This document shows, piece after piece, positions 13,301 to 28,300 of a stretch of 64,000 nt of DNA. The translations under genes were made by a program, and so were the position numbers. The stretch covers positions 58,644 through 122,643 of the forward strand of contig QLIY01000473.1 in assembly GCA_003260075.1 (NCBI GenBank). The letters are read 5' to 3'. The DNA comes from Phallusia mammillata. Its lineage: Eukaryota > Chordata > Ascidiacea > Phlebobranchia > Ascidiidae. Within the stretch, counting starts at the first letter, position 1; the number at the start of each line of letters is the position of its first letter. The notes beneath the pieces were generated by a model. That model saw only the letters and a program-made list of their open reading frames with translations, was not told where the DNA came from and did no database searches.

Positions 13301-16300
13301 ATTTATTTCGGTAATCCACACACGCCCCCCTTGTTACTAGTTAATAAATCATTAGCGTTTCGGTCCTTCTACTTCCTAATTCGGTCACAGTGCCTAATTT
13401 ATGGCCTCATACGGCTAGAGCAGGTCTGAACACGCCAGCTGAAATGCTCATGGAATTCGCTTTGTTTTGTCGTATGACGTTGACCTTTGCTCGGCTCGGG
13501 GGTGCAGTAAGCACTCCCTGGGACTTTGTCGGTTCTTATTGATTGAAATAACACGTTCAAGTATATGGTGAGCACATACCAGGCGCAAACTGTATGCGGG
13601 ACCAATAAGGGCCATGTAAGGAGGTATTTGAAGTTAAACAAATATTTAAAGAATGTCATATTTGCATGCTACGTAAATTGGGACTAACAAATAGGAAGCT
13701 TAAACAACGCGCAAAGGTAAGCTTAAACAATAAAAGTATAGTTTCAAGTAAAATCAACCCCTATGCAGTGCAGTTTTTACGGGGATTACTGTTACCAAAC
13801 AGAATGAACAATGTTTGCAGAAAATATGTATATTTCAACATAGTTTTTAGGCATCTTCAGTTCCTGTGAACGAAAGCAATTCTGCTGTAAAAAACGACAA
13901 AATAGTAAAACAAGATGCCAGCCTTGCAATTTCTGAACACTGGGCTAAATTTAGTATTACCATGCCCCGCTTTAGGCGTCACTTTAACAAAAATTAATAG
14001 TGGTAAATTATATCTGTACGGGTAGCCTTTGTTCTTATGCAATTATTTTATTGTATTCCGCTGCTCTTGTGTGGTTTCGCTTGTGTGCTCGCAAAGATCA
14101 CCTTATTGCTCTGAAGAAGCCTTAACGTTCTGGTGGGCGAAACGTCTGCACAATTACAAGTTCTTAAAAAAACTAGCATTTAGTTTAGCATCCCACCAGT
14201 TGAACCACAGATTTGTTGAATATGCAACCTGTTGGACGAAACGCTGGTTCAGTATTTTCTGTAAACATAACGTCGGGCATTAAATTAACCAGCTGCACAA
14301 ACTTGTAAATTTTGGTCAGACAATTTCGTCTTTAGGTGGTCTGTTAAACTCTACAGTCCCGCCGAACTTGTCAAATACCCAAACCTCATTTCCTCACGTC
14401 TCCTTTGCGGTTTTCCACAATTTTTCGCATCCCACCCGCGCACTGTCATTACCTCCTAGTCTGTGTCGCATTTACACTGTGTCATTTTCGTCAAGAAAGA
14501 ACACAGTACTATTACACCATTTTTTTGACTTTGTATAGTGGCGCTTCTATGCTAGACATCTATAAAGGTTTTGAAAAGCAACTGACAACGTCTAAAGCAG
14601 TAGTTTTTTAAGCTTTTTTATATAGTTTCCAACTTAAGTCAATCCCTCGAATTCCCCCCTCTGTTGTTTTTAAAGATGTTTTATGCCGTCCATTATAAAC
14701 AATTCTCTTTATTCTATTGAAATTACTTTACTTTGTGGTGAAATATTCAAGTTTAAAATCTTAAATATTCGAGTAACCCTTAGAGCAATACTTAGATACC
14801 ATGGACTTTTACAATTGTACATAATTTTCCACTGGTGGGAAATTTCCCTGGTCTAAACAATACAGCATATTGCTTTGTAGGTCTATTCGGGTGATTTTAT
14901 TTATTCATTATTAGACTCATAAGCAAATATGTGTATAGTGTTGCAAAGTGACTGAAATTTGAATGACTTAATAAAAAGAAGACACTTAAACTGGTTTCGG
15001 GTTATGGTATCGCTCGTTTGAGATCTAGCCACTTGTGATGTCTCATAAGCCCCTATACAATTACACCACTTTTCAAATTTGGTCTCCTTAGAATTACATG
15101 CTTTGTTGAATAATGCCATTACGTTGTGACGAATTTATTGGAACCACTCCAACAGAACCGCACATGTGGGTGTCTCTGCTAAAAGTAAAACCCCTAAAAA
15201 CATAAACTCAGCATGTTCTTACCCAAGCCTGGCGGGGCGGTTGTTAAACCCTATAGCGATAACGTCAACCCCGTCTATTGTGATTCAGCCTTGTGTGAAG
15301 ACTTTGGTCGTTTTCGCCGCGACAGCTGGCTTCGAACTTGGGAAACCGATGTTTATTGCGAAAGCTTTTTTATACCTAACCGTGACTGGTGCATGGTCGC
15401 ACTGTCTGACCTAGTCAAAGGGGTAACTTATGTTGTGTGGTTTGGGTTTGCTGATGTTGGCTACGTTTAAGCCTATTTGTGGGCTTGGTTAGAAAACAAC
15501 ATGAAAACTAAGTATTTTGCGTGTATGTCCCCTGTAAACCACGGAATACACCCAAAATACTTTAAGCATCATTCAAATAACGACGCTTGACTCAATAACC
15601 AATGTTTTTTTCCTTGCTGTTTTATGTAACTGTTCATCAATAAAATTGGATAAAGTGACAATGCAAATGAAATTTTGGCTTGTCATAACCGTCTTAAACG
15701 CTAAATGTATTGCTTATGTGGCGATTGATTGCATTATGTGTCATTTCTGTAACGCAGAGGTCGAAGCAAAACAGTGCATATGTTATGTGCCTTGCAACAA
15801 AACTGTGTTTGCTAGCAACCTTGGTGGGACAAATAGGCATCTGTCAAGCTTTTCATTGTTCTAAATGCTCGAAATGCAAGTCATCAGCGGAAGATAAACA
15901 ACTTTGGCCTAATTAGCGGCGTCAACTTCGACGCTTAACCCACCTTTCACAATGATTAACGAGGGGGAGCGCCGCTGTCCAGCCAAAATCGCCTTGCACC
16001 AGCAAAATGAGATTAGATTCTTTCGCTCATAATCTCGGATTACGATGATTGAGGCCCAACAAGTTTACCAGCAAACCAAAGTGTTTGTATTGCCACGACA
16101 ACTCCAGCTTTCAAGTTCTCGTGCTTGTCGACCGAAAGCCCCGCTTAAATCGACACTGTTTCAATCAGGCTGCTTGCAAACACGGCCGGACGCGCTGATT
16201 ATGACGTCATCGCTGTCGGTATGACGTAGCGCGACGCGATCGGAATGTAGACCGATCGACGGGGCGTGTTGCGAGCGACAGCAGTGATAATCCCAGGATA

Positions 16301-19300
16301 ATTGCCAGCAAATTTGCTGTTGCAATTAACGCGAAAAGTGCTTGGCAGTGGGCCACCTGTCCAGGTGTCAGAAACAACGTGCGATTTTGCATCAATTTTG
16401 ATTAACGTGCCGTCGCTCTCTCGGTGTTTGGAGGATTTTCTCACTCTCATTTTCTCCCGGCAAAAACAAGGCAGACGCCTTGGCAAAAACAACGCATTGG
16501 TAGAGTATTTGATGATAGAACCTTTTATATGTAACACATCAGTTCAACGCCAATGTTGACGCCAGTTAAAAAACTAAATTTACTTGTTTATAACTTTAAG
16601 TTAAGTTGAGTTCTCGGTCAAGGAACACATAGCAACACATATCACCAAGCCGGAAAAAGCTCATGCGCAATGTTAAAACGTTATGGGGCGCAAAAAGGTG
16701 CTGGGAACAATTGGTGGCTCATGACTAAACGTGTTGCAACTCCAGCGTAAATGTGAGTGTAAATAAACACGACTGGGAAGGAGACGATAGCTTGTTGTGT
16801 TTGAAACAATTTCGGCAATCGTGCAACAAGAACTCAAGTGTTTTCTATATATTAGCTAACACCGCTTACTGCAGGGCATAACCTATAGCACTGCCAGATG
16901 AAAGACAAATATAAAACGAGTTTGTATTTGTTTAACTTCTTGACGTCAGTCTGATCTTTTGCCCTCAAAGCCATTTGAAAAATTTCGGCAAGGCATCCTT
17001 AACTAAAGCATTAGCAAATTCCGTCGTCTAGCCATCGTGAGAAGTAACAGCTTGGACTTTGTTATGTGGCATCCGTTATGTTAATTGTCCACTGCCAGCG
17101 GCTGTAGGATGTTGGTGTTCGGATGGCAATTAGGGATATTAGCGGTTACAAGTGTTGTATGTATTTCCTCTACCGGGGGGGGGGAATCACCAAGCCGGAA
17201 AAAGCTCATGCGCAATGTTAAAATGTGATGGGGCGCACAAAGGTGCAGGGAACAATTGGTGGCTCATGACTAAACGTGTTGCAACTCCTTAGTAAATGTG
17301 AGTGTAAGAAACACGACTGGGAAGGAAACGATAGCTTGTTGTGTTTGAAACAATTTCGGCAATCCTGGAACAAGAACTCAAGTGTTTTCTATATATTAGC
17401 TAACACCGCTTACTGCAGGGCATAACCTATAGCACTGCCAGATGAAAGACAAATATAAAACGAGTTTGTATTTGTTTAACTTCTTGACGTCAGTCTGATC
17501 TTTTGCCCTCAAAGCCATTTGAAAAATTTCGGCAAGGCATCCTTAACTAAAGCATTAGCAAATTCCGTCGTCTAGCCATCGTGAGAAGTAACAGCTTGGA
17601 CTTTGTTATGTGGCATCCGTTATGTTAATTGTCCACTGCCAGCGGCTGTAGGATGTTGCTATTCGGATGACAATTAGGGATATTAGCGGTTACAAGTGTT
17701 GTATGTATTTCCTCTACCGCTGCAAATGTAAGTGATGTTGATTATCGAAACCAACTAAAAAGGTTAAAGCGGATATTTAGGCAATTAAGGATATTGGTTG
17801 TGTAACTTTGTTGACTGTCGTATTTTTTACAATGGGTTTTGAGTGTGGGAAATTTTTTGATCCATTCTTTGGTATTTATTATCGCAACTTTCTTATGTGT
17901 TCACGTTTTTTTGTATGAAAACCACTTTAAAAAGCACCGAAGATTGTCGATTCATCACTCGTGCCCACGCGGGAGCAAATACCTGTCAAAATTTCAAAAA
18001 GTGTTACAAACAGAGCAAACATAAGAAAAAGTGCACAAAGCAGCGTCCCCCTCTTCCTCGAATTCCTAAATTCCCCCAAATAAACGGCCCGAACCGCCGT
18101 CGTTCATTGTCGCTCAGTGCTGTACAATACCTTGCCGAAAGTTCTGCCAGGGACGTGGGCGCCAATGTCGGGAATACTGTCACGTACGGACACAAAACCA
18201 AAGGCTACAGCATCAGACTTTCCCCTGCGGCGCGACCCAAAATCTCATGATTGCCCCGCCGGCCGCCCAGATCGTAAAACGCTACTTGTGCTTGGTCGCA
18301 CACCGCTTTTATTGCCTTGCGGCGTCTCCCAAGGCCCCTGACTCGTAAATCGTCGTAGCTAAGTGCCCTGAGCTACCAGAATCGCATATGGACAAGGACA
18401 GGTTTCGGGTCGACGGCATATGGCTTGTCGTGTCGACCCAGCCTACTTGCGGTTTGCCAAGGCCGTCTGCGCACGCTATACGGCCTCCAACGACGCGCCT
18501 CTAAAAATATTTGTTCTTTTGGTTTTTGTTCCTAATATATCGCAACCTATAAGCCCTATATTCAAAGTGCATGATAAAAGGCCACATGTGAACGAGTATA
18601 TGAAACAGCATACTTAAAATCGCATGGTAACCGTGACTGTTAGCGTTTAACATACTGCACATTGTCAAACCCAACAAAATGCCTAAATTCGTTAAACCGT
18701 GGGTTAAGTGATTCACTGGAAATATTACACAGTTAGTTAAGATACTTGAAAACAAAGATTTTTAGTATTGTTCGTGTTATATTTTGCATCTTTTATACCC
18801 TTGGGTGTTCGAAATTTGGAAGTGCCAGTAAACAAACAGTTACAAGCGGATATTTTTGCTCTTATTAACCTTGTTACTTTCGCCTGTGTCAGCAAACTTT
18901 GTTTTGGCAACCAATGTGCTTCGATAGTTAAATCCAAGTGCTGTGCAAACTGAAGATCATCTGCCCTGCGGCCGAGACTTTTTGCTTTCAAGTGCCGGGT
19001 TTTTAAGCGACCAAACACTTATTTTTGAACTCTGCAATACCCGGTTTCTGTCACAAAGGCTCTTGGTGGTCTTTGTGTCTCAGTATATAGCTTTTAACGC
19101 CACATAAAAATGCGCACCAAATCACCAAGAGGGATACATATGTGGCTGAATCTGAAGTAGACGCAGACAGAAAGTCGCACGTTACATTGACAAAAGAGAA
19201 GTGTAATTGCCGGGTTTTCGTTTCCTGTCTCCCGTCGAACTTCTCGGAGCGCGTCGGAGATCAGAATCAACCGTTGGTAATTCGCCAGTAATGACAGCTT

Positions 19301-22300
19301 GCGTTGAACGAACGCGCCCATCTCCTTCGCCCGTTTCCGAGACGTCGATTATTTGCCTAACAGGCTACCTTTTCCTCTGAGCCTAGTACCCCAGTATTGG
19401 CGTACAATTCGCCTTTGCTATATCCCACAACCAGGGTGCTTAAATACTGCTTTAAAGGAATTAGCGTCCGTTTATCCCGGTTTCACAAGCTTGACTCTTA
19501 CCGCAAGTATTCTCACAGGTGCGATAATGCCTCATTTACTGGGCGATTAAACAGTAACGAATTTCCATGGCATTCCCTTATTATCAGAAGAATGTCTCAA
19601 GTGCATAAATTTGACTCTAAGCACTTTTAGAATAGTTTTCAGTTGAAACATGTGAATAATCTGAACATATTGAGCGTATATTTTTGAAATAGTTCCCAGT
19701 TTAAACATGTTTTGATGATGTTCGGTATGGATCTTAACCTATTTTGGGAATTGTTTTGTGTTTTTTGTTTAAAACCAGGAAAAGCTTTCTCACTGAAGAG
19801 AGTTAGACGCATTATTTGCCATTACCTTTTCACACTTCATATATTCCAAGCCATTGAAAACTGCCGTTGCTTTTTGCAAACCCTAAACTTTTTACCAATA
19901 ATAAAAGTAGATACTAAACATCGGGTAATTTCCTTTAACGAGGCACCGGTCTTCGTGGTCACCCCGGAGTTGCGCCTACATGACCCTTGTCCATTTCATT
20001 AACGTGACAATGGCAGTGGACTCTGACCCCGTAATGTCCATTACAATGGATTCTCTTTGTCTCGATGTGACCCACTCGATCGTCAGCGGAAAACGTTTTC
20101 TATGACCCCAACTGTTCTTTACCAGTTCAACTTTTGATTAGGTTGCCGCTATTGTGTGGTTACCTGATTTAAGTACCGTTTTCCAACACGGGTTGTGTTA
20201 CATTGGTTAAACGCTTAGTTTCAAAAAATCTTTTGATGCTGTTGAAAATCCCGTTTGCAACTTTAACATTTTTTGGGCAACAATGTTATACGCTTACCTC
20301 AAGACATCTTTAAACTGTATCCAACGATAGATTTCCAAGTGTGCCTTGAAATATGCATTCTTGCGTCATGTTTCGGGGCTTTTTGATGTTAGGGTGTGCA
20401 TAACAACGCTTTGATCTGACTTTTAAAGCTATTTCGTACGAAAAGCAGTTACATCCCACACGATGAAGTTGCAAAAAGTTGTTTCCTTTTATTTTCCTAT
20501 ATTCTAGCTTTAACAGTTTGCCTCAAAAAATGATACGTCGTTCATGAGCCGCTTAAGCGTTTGATAAACGATGGTCTTTAAACCATTACCTGAATCCTAT
20601 GACTATTTTGATACGCTACTTTCATTACAAATACATTAAAATCACAACATCAAAGAACCAATCCCGTATAGTTTTTAGTCAGATGAAATCTTTGTCTGGC
20701 GCAATGTTGTGTTGAAAAGAACTTGGCCTTGGCAATGTCTCTTTCTTGTGGCGCAATATCACGTTTTGGCGTCGGGGTCTTTTCGTGTTTCATCCAGGCT
20801 TAAGTCGTTCAACGGTAATCCGAGGAATTGGGAATATCTCTTTAATTTTGTTACGACTGTTGTGGCGAGGGTAGGGTATGGAATAACAGGAATAAGACAG
20901 CAAGCAGTTCCTATCGAACACGTTGAATCACAATGGTACTCTCCTACTTGAAAAAAGCATTACACAATTTTACCAATTGTAACGATATGCTGCCCAATAA
21001 TTAAAGAAGTTTGGTTCTATCGCCATGTTAACCATTATATTGCGCTTGCAAGTCTTTTGTTTTGATCATCATTAAACAAAGCCGTTGGCCCCCAAAGCCT
21101 TGTACTTCATGCTACATACGCCGACGAATAACTCACACAATATTGGACTGTAAATTATTTCCAGCGCTGGAGAAACTGCCGATGATCGATGTTCAAATAT
21201 CGCGCATACTTTGCGGCTATGTTCAAAGTTATTTGGCCCTTCATTGTTCCCTAACCGCTGTATGTTGAAGGCATTGTAGCGTTCCGTGTTCTAGCGTTGA
21301 TTTCGACCAAATTCCGACGAGCCAGCGCCCCAAAACGCAGCTGTGTCCTTGGGATATTGAAACGGCTGATATTTCGCTTTTTGAAGCTGTTTTTACTCCG
21401 TGTGGAGCTTATTGTGCAAGCTAGAGGTTAGCGAATAAATTCTGTGTACCAAGCAGTTTGCGGGCCAGACATAAATAGATCGAAACTAGTCATTAAATTG
21501 CGCAACGTTGTGTAAAGTTGGACCGGCAAATTTAAGCCAATAACATCACTCAAGGCCAAAGTTTTCTTTCGGCAAATTGGCGTTGCCTGAAGACCAAATT
21601 AAAACTACAAAATCTAGAACGTATTTTTTTATTATTTAGAACCTAAAACATAAAATCTAGAACGAAATTCGTTTGATCTAGAACCGACAACGCAAGATCT
21701 AGAACGGAAAATGTTTGATCTAGAGCCGTAAACAAAATCTAGAACGGAATTTATTTGATCTAGAACCGAAAACATAAAATCTAGAACAAACGGGATTCGT
21801 TTGAATTAGAATAAAAGGCATGAAATCTTTAACAGAATTCATTTGATCTAGAACCAAAAATATGAAAACTATGACGAAATTCGTTTGATGTAGAACCGAA
21901 AATTTAAAATATTAAACGAAATTAGTACAAACCAGAACCGAAAACAGACGGGATTCAAAATTGTACAAAATCTAGAACAGATTCGTTTACACTTGCTAAT
22001 AGATGTTCTCAAATCCTCACGCAATAGTTAATAAGCCCTTATTTAAGTCCTTCAAATACCTGACACCGTATTTTACCGCGATGCACACAAGGTTCCACGA
22101 ATTGATGCTTAAGGTCATTTGTTCTGACCTCTAGAGAGGTTAACACGTAAAGGTCTCGCAGTGTAGGTTTGACCCCGAAGGATAACATTGATCTCGAAGC
22201 CAAATCCCTCGTTCTGAGCTTGCTACTTGGAACGCTTCTCACGGGCTACGCCCAACTTGGCTCGGCCCAACCTGTTATTACTTCCAAATTGAGCTATGCC

Positions 22301-25300
22301 TTTTGGCCCTAGGTTACCGTGCTGGCATCGTCATGGGATCAAAATTCGTGTCTTTTTATCTAGTTGTCATAGTGTTTTGTAAGTCGGTTATGTGTTAAGC
22401 GCTAATACCATGGTAATCCAATTGTTTTCAAAAGCGAATAACAAACATACTACACAACATACATCTTAAAAATGACTTAATGTGCGCCTGAAAAAAGTGT
22501 CTGTGAAGTGTTTAAACAGCCCAAATCTTCTACACGTCAAAATCCAACAGTAAAAGATTTGCACGAAACAATATATAGCTGAAGGTTTCGTTTCCCAACT
22601 CAAGAGCTCAATCGCATCACCTAAATCCCATCAGCGGTAGTTGTTTGTCCGACGTAGTTTGTGTACGCAATGGCGGAAAAAGTGGCAAACAATTGGAAGA
22701 GCAAACAAACGGCTTGTTTGTTCGTTCATAGTAGCGGATAAACTCCAATTTGTCCAATTTGACGATAGTGATGTTCAACAACACCAGCCATCCGCCGATG
22801 ACCCATCGTTGATCCAGCGTTTCTCGTCACCTTTGGCAAACACTTATGTCACGTGACTTTGCCATTGTTCCAAATGTTTGTTTAGTCGCGGTAGACTTTC
22901 ATTCGAACGTGCCTCGGTGATCAGCGAGTCGCCGTTGTTAATTTTCGATTTTTCGGCCTTGTGTTTGAGCTTGAACCGCCATTTACCCATGCAGACTGTG
23001 TATATTGGCTGTCAAGTACTGCGTTTGGCCTTGGAAGGGGTGCACTTGTCAGCTTATGGTTCGAGGGTTGAAAAAAATCGTAAAATGTGCGTATTTTTCA
23101 CCTGTTTGCCTTGTGTGTGATTTAATTGAAAACTGTTTTTGTCAAAGGTTTTTATTCAAACCTTTTCCTTATCATTTCCAATTGTGTATCCAAAGCCTTG
23201 AGTAGCGTAAGCTAACATTAGCAAAAATTTTGATATGCTTAAAAATGCACTCAACAAAAGTGACTAGAAAAAAATCAAAATAAAGCCTCAAATAATTCAA
23301 AACATTACATTAAAGTATTAAAAGGTGCTTACAATCTTTACAAAGACGCCTGCTTTTACGAAACCACATGAAAACTGATAAAAATGCATTAAATCAGTTT
23401 CGGTTACCTCCTAACCGTTAGCCGGTAAAATCTCGCAGGTGGCTGCTTTGAATTTGCGAGACCCCATTCTTTCACTGTGTGTGGCGCGGAAGTCTGAACA
23501 CACTTTGGCCACAAATGCATATTATGGGCGATAAGGCATCAATAGGCGCAGACAAGTTTGTGAATTCTCGAGATAAGGCTTCCTTCCAAATTGCAGTATT
23601 AGCTTGTTAGTGAATGCCGCACTGCCGAAATCAGAATAGTTTGCAACGTATTTTGCTTTTTGTGGTTTATTTGTTTGACAATTTGATAGACGTGCTGGTA
23701 AGCGACCTTAAGGCTAATTGGGTCCGAGATTAAAATATGTGTGAGTTTGAAACCTATAAAACATGTGGTAATCGTTTAAAGTTTAAAACTTTAAAACTAT
23801 AAACTTTAAACCACTGGTTGTTAACCTTTGGGAACGGAAAATTACATATCATTTTTTTTTATTTCCATGACGTCATCTTTCTGTGACGTCATACTTTTGA
23901 AAAGAGGGTAAATGAAATTCATCTGGTAGTTCTTGGGGGTGAAAAACATAAAACCCTTTACGAACTGGTTTAGGTAGGCCGAAAAGAGAAACAATATTGC
24001 ATACATTTCTAAACTCGTGCTAATCCATAGTTTTTCGCCAAAACGCGTTATTCGACAGTTTAGAATTGGCTCGTTGCTCGCCATCACATCGAGTGTCATT
24101 CACACAAAACCAAGGGCCATTAAGTTGGCCTTCAACCACCTATCATAACCCCGATGCCGAATTATGGAAAACACCGTTACGTAATCCAGCCGTGTAAACG
24201 AATCCTGTTTTCAGCGCTAATCCAACTAAAACCAAGTTTTGGCCTCAAAAAAACAAGTTGCAAAGGCCTACCGTAACCTCTAGTCTTGTCCTGTTTACCG
24301 GAATTTCGCCAATCGAGCGTGTGAATCTAAATCATTGGGGACTAACAGAGCCCCTGAGGTCAATGGGGGGGGGGGACAGCGCTAATCCAACTAAAACCAA
24401 GTTTTGGCATAAAAAAAACAAGTTGCAAAGGCCTAGCGTAACCTCTAGTCTTGTCCTGTTTACCGGAATTTCGCCAATCGACCGTGTGAATCTAAATCAT
24501 TGGGGACTAACAGAGCCCCTGAGGTCAATGTTGTAATGCAGATGCCACTAAAATACCGCAACTGATTCATACGCGCTAGGCTAGGCCTGCGGAATGCTTG
24601 GAATTCGATTGCTGGTTTACGAAAGATTTCACGTCGCTACTTCTATATGTAACTATGCCCCCAGTTTGAAGGCGGGCATAATACACAAGCATCAATAATG
24701 GTTTACCTTTTTCCTCGCGGGATTTGGTGAAATGATTTACCACAGGTGTAGGCCATCGAAAAGGGGGGGGGGGAAGCATCAATAATGGTTTACCTTTTTC
24801 CCGGGAATCGCGGGATTTGGTGAAATGATTTACCACAGGTGTAGGCCATCGAAAAAGTGGGGACAATTGATGACGCAAATTCAACGGAAGCTTTGAGAGC
24901 AAGCTTTGTAGACTCAATTACTCATGACTCGACGCTACATAAACGAGATATAGCGGCGTTTGCTTAAGTCCAAAACCAACGCACATCGTCCATTGTTTCC
25001 AGGCAACACCCAGAAAGTGGTGAAAGTCGTTTGTGACATGAAATGTTCGGACTCATTTCGTTCATTGTTATTTCACATAAAAATGCTTTATATTTCCAAG
25101 ACATGCTGCTGTTGTTTGGTTTTGTGATTTTTGTTCCTGCCGTTCCTGTTTACATATGTATTCTCACGGTCTTATAAAAACTTGCATAGCAGCCGTTGGT
25201 GTCGCTCAGCAAAGGTTGAAACTCTAATCAAATCTCAAAACAAGGTGTAAACAACGGAAAATTGGGTTTAAAAAAAGCTTTGTTTCACAGCCCAGAACTG

Positions 25301-28300
25301 ATACACAATATCTTTTTTAATTTTATGGACAAAGAAATTTTGCTGTCGCCCCACGTACATATTTTGAAACCAAGAAGTACTTTTAGATGACAAGACTTCG
25401 ATGTGGTTTTAAATACATGGCGACGTTTGTTTTTTCTATATCTTAAATGGAAATTAGGGTATTTAGAAAGAATAAGACCAATAACGTCATTATAACGAGT
25501 GGTAAGACCCGACTATTGCTCGAAAGGTCTCTGTTAAATTTTGACGAATTTACGACCGGAAAATCAGGGACAATAAAGTTACATCAGCAAACCATTCATG
25601 ACCTTTTCCTAGTTCCAGCTACCTCGTTAACTTTGGGGTTGCGATATCATTACCCAAATAACTACCTGTATTTAATTTTTATATTCCAACAAGGCAAAGT
25701 TCACTAAACCCGCCTGGTGTACAACTACCTGGGTTTAACGGTCTTTGTTTTTGCTGTTGTTGCATTTAAACTTTGAAATTGGGTTCGTTTGGAGTGAAAT
25801 TTCTTTTGAAGGTTCCTTTTTGCAAAATATGGAAGTTTAGATCCTTGGTATGTTTGTAAAATACAAATTGGGTGACTGTTTGACAGTTTATCAAAGATTA
25901 AACAATGCAATGGCGTTTTCGTTCAAGCAATTTTTTTTAACAATTTCAATCATGGTAAAATATATTTGACGCAATGTAGGTTTTCTGATTTCAATTTTAT
26001 TTTTGAAATTCAAGAAAATCGATTAAAATTTGCAGACATTAAACAAATTGTTTCTCTTCTAAATCAGATTCAATGTCGGTTTTAGTGTTGTCCTCGATTC
26101 ATAGACAGTGTACGCGTGCGTTCGACGACAATATTTGTTTTGTCTGTTTACTGCGTTTATCGCAGGTCCTGATTGGAATTTAATTAACGACCGCGTGATT
26201 CCTTTACTCGACAAATTGCGCTGACTTCTCGACAAATTGTTGCCGTCACCATGGAGACGTATATCATCTTTACAGCTGTTACTGTAAAAACCGTTGAATC
26301 ACATTAGTACCAAAATATACATTGACATTTGGATATAAATTGTTCACATAGTTTTGGTTCAAATATTTGGCCCTTATATCCAGAACCGACCGGCCGGTTT
26401 TGCCTAGTTTTTACATTTTAGATTCAGTTTGCATACTTTTTATTCATACTCATTGGTGCAAACGTTCGTCAAATGACAATGCTTTGAATAGATACCGTAT
26501 AGATATAGTGAGGTGTGTGCAACACAAAATGATGTGACTTTGTTAAACTAATCAAGTGCCGTTCTTATTATGGTTATTTTTGTGCTATTTCCATCTGTCT
26601 GAAGGTTTTTGAGATACCTGTTCAACAAAACAAGCGTCAAATCATTACACAGTTTTTTTGTGACTTTGTTAATGCCAAACGGGGTAAGAGCCTTCTTGGT
26701 TTTATTTAATATGTCATGTCCGTAAATCATCCCGTCACAGCGTTCACGTGCGACCCAGTTGCGTGTAGATGCAGGTGTCATCGGTGACACGACTGAAATG
26801 CCATCCAAGCCTCTTCGACAGGCAATTCCAGGGAAATTTACAACTAGCAATTGAGAGAACGATCACTGCTCGTTACCAGTTCTCGCCGTTTTATCGATTC
26901 TTGGCGCTTAACCTCGATTACCAATTGCCGGCTCCACTCGTCAAGGCACCAGCAAAAGCAGCCGTCTCGCGCTAATTTTGCCCGAATTGATTTGACACTT
27001 TTACGACCCAGCACCTTCTGTTGTTCGCGAACGGGCCGAGTCTGTTTCAAACACTTCGAAACGGAATGCGCAAATCTGTCGGCGAGTGCACGCAAACCGA
27101 TGAAAGACGCAGTAAATAAGGGCGTGAAAATCCTCCAGCTTCCGACGCGAGTTTTGCCTTGACCTAGGGCTGTGACGTAACACACTCTGCCGGGAGCGCC
27201 GAGCATCGCCGAGATAAATTACTGGCATAGCGACGGCTGGTATGTTGCTGTATGCGGCACCTGTGTTTGCGTTTGCGCTCTTGTAAGTGTTTGAGTCGAA
27301 TTCGCGGTTTGAGCTCGTGTGAAAGACTTGTTGAATAACTAGTTTGCAGTTAGATATAGAAGCTACACCAGGGTTTAAACTTGACTTTTGGATTGCTAGA
27401 AGACTTCAAATATTCCAGTGGCATCTTTAACTGAAATCTAGCCATTATGATCTTTTACTTAAGATTTCATTTTGTAAACGAAAGAAAAGCCGGTCTTACT
27501 TCGCATTGCTGTTAAGCCTTATGTTTGCCTTACTTAAAACTGTGTTGAATGCTAATATTTTGGTTCTCAAATGTGAGTTAAGAACACCCAACCTTAGGTT
27601 ATACCTTTTCCTGAGATGTCAATGTGTAAACGAAAGAAAGGCCGGTATTACTTCGCATTGCTGTTTATGCTTGACTTATTCTCAATTTACGTGTATTGTA
27701 CAGTACAGTCAGAGGGAAGTAGAAAGCATGTTTAGGTTCAGGCGAAAGGCGGCTGATTTCAATACAATGGTCTATGTACACAAACACGTTCAACAACACG
27801 CGTCCATCCACGTGCTTTCAGTCGCGTCGGTTTCAACCTGTGTTGACGTGCAATGGCGTGGATCGCTCCTTCGGCTGGCTCGAAACCCGCTCGGCCGTGG
27901 CTCAAGGACGTGCAGATTACACCGGGATTCGCGCGTAACGAGTGTAATTAAGCGCTGCGCAGGATTGTGAGAGAGCGCGCTTGCGTGTTTACCTTGCGCC
28001 TTGTTCGCCAATCACTCCACCGACTTGCGAAGAAGTGACGAGTGACGCCTCGATTTCGATGGAAAGAAAGTTTCAGTTCGAACTGCCGCCGTCGCCGCCG
28101 GTTGACCAGGACAAAAAGCCGCGTTTGTTTTGTCTGACACGCCAGTGGAAAGGTGCCCGCCTGGGTCAGCTGTAGAGCAGTGTAGTACAGTACTGAACAC
28201 GCTTGGGTCAACGCAGTGCTGTCTGTCAGTTTTGCGTTACTCAGTTTAGTGCTGTTGTGTAAGGAAGGGCCAAAACTGCAAACGTTCTGTTTGGTCGAAC

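Larger units (their letters stand above)
12191..28000. other. Large central part of RhoGAP intron 3
   Basis: Nothing I can assign as a gene. It contains a TATA-like box and GC-rich stretch around 12310-12420, a hairpin at 15511-15563 (AAGTATTTTG...CAAAATACTT), the listed G10 duplications and minisatellite, and a repeat with paired TGACGTCA words at about 23810-23950 that recurs at 42790-42910. Short ORFs here lack recognisable domains. Confidence 0.5.

Noticed and set aside
17897-18250. 117-codon ORF in intron 3
   Set aside because: Basic/Pro-rich with no recognisable domain; no good acceptor or donor that fits RhoGAP phases.
26844-27206. Overlapping ORFs of ~100-120 codons on both strands at 26.8-27.2 kb
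   Set aside because: A GC-richer stretch opens several frames at once; no domain or consistent splice site favours one.
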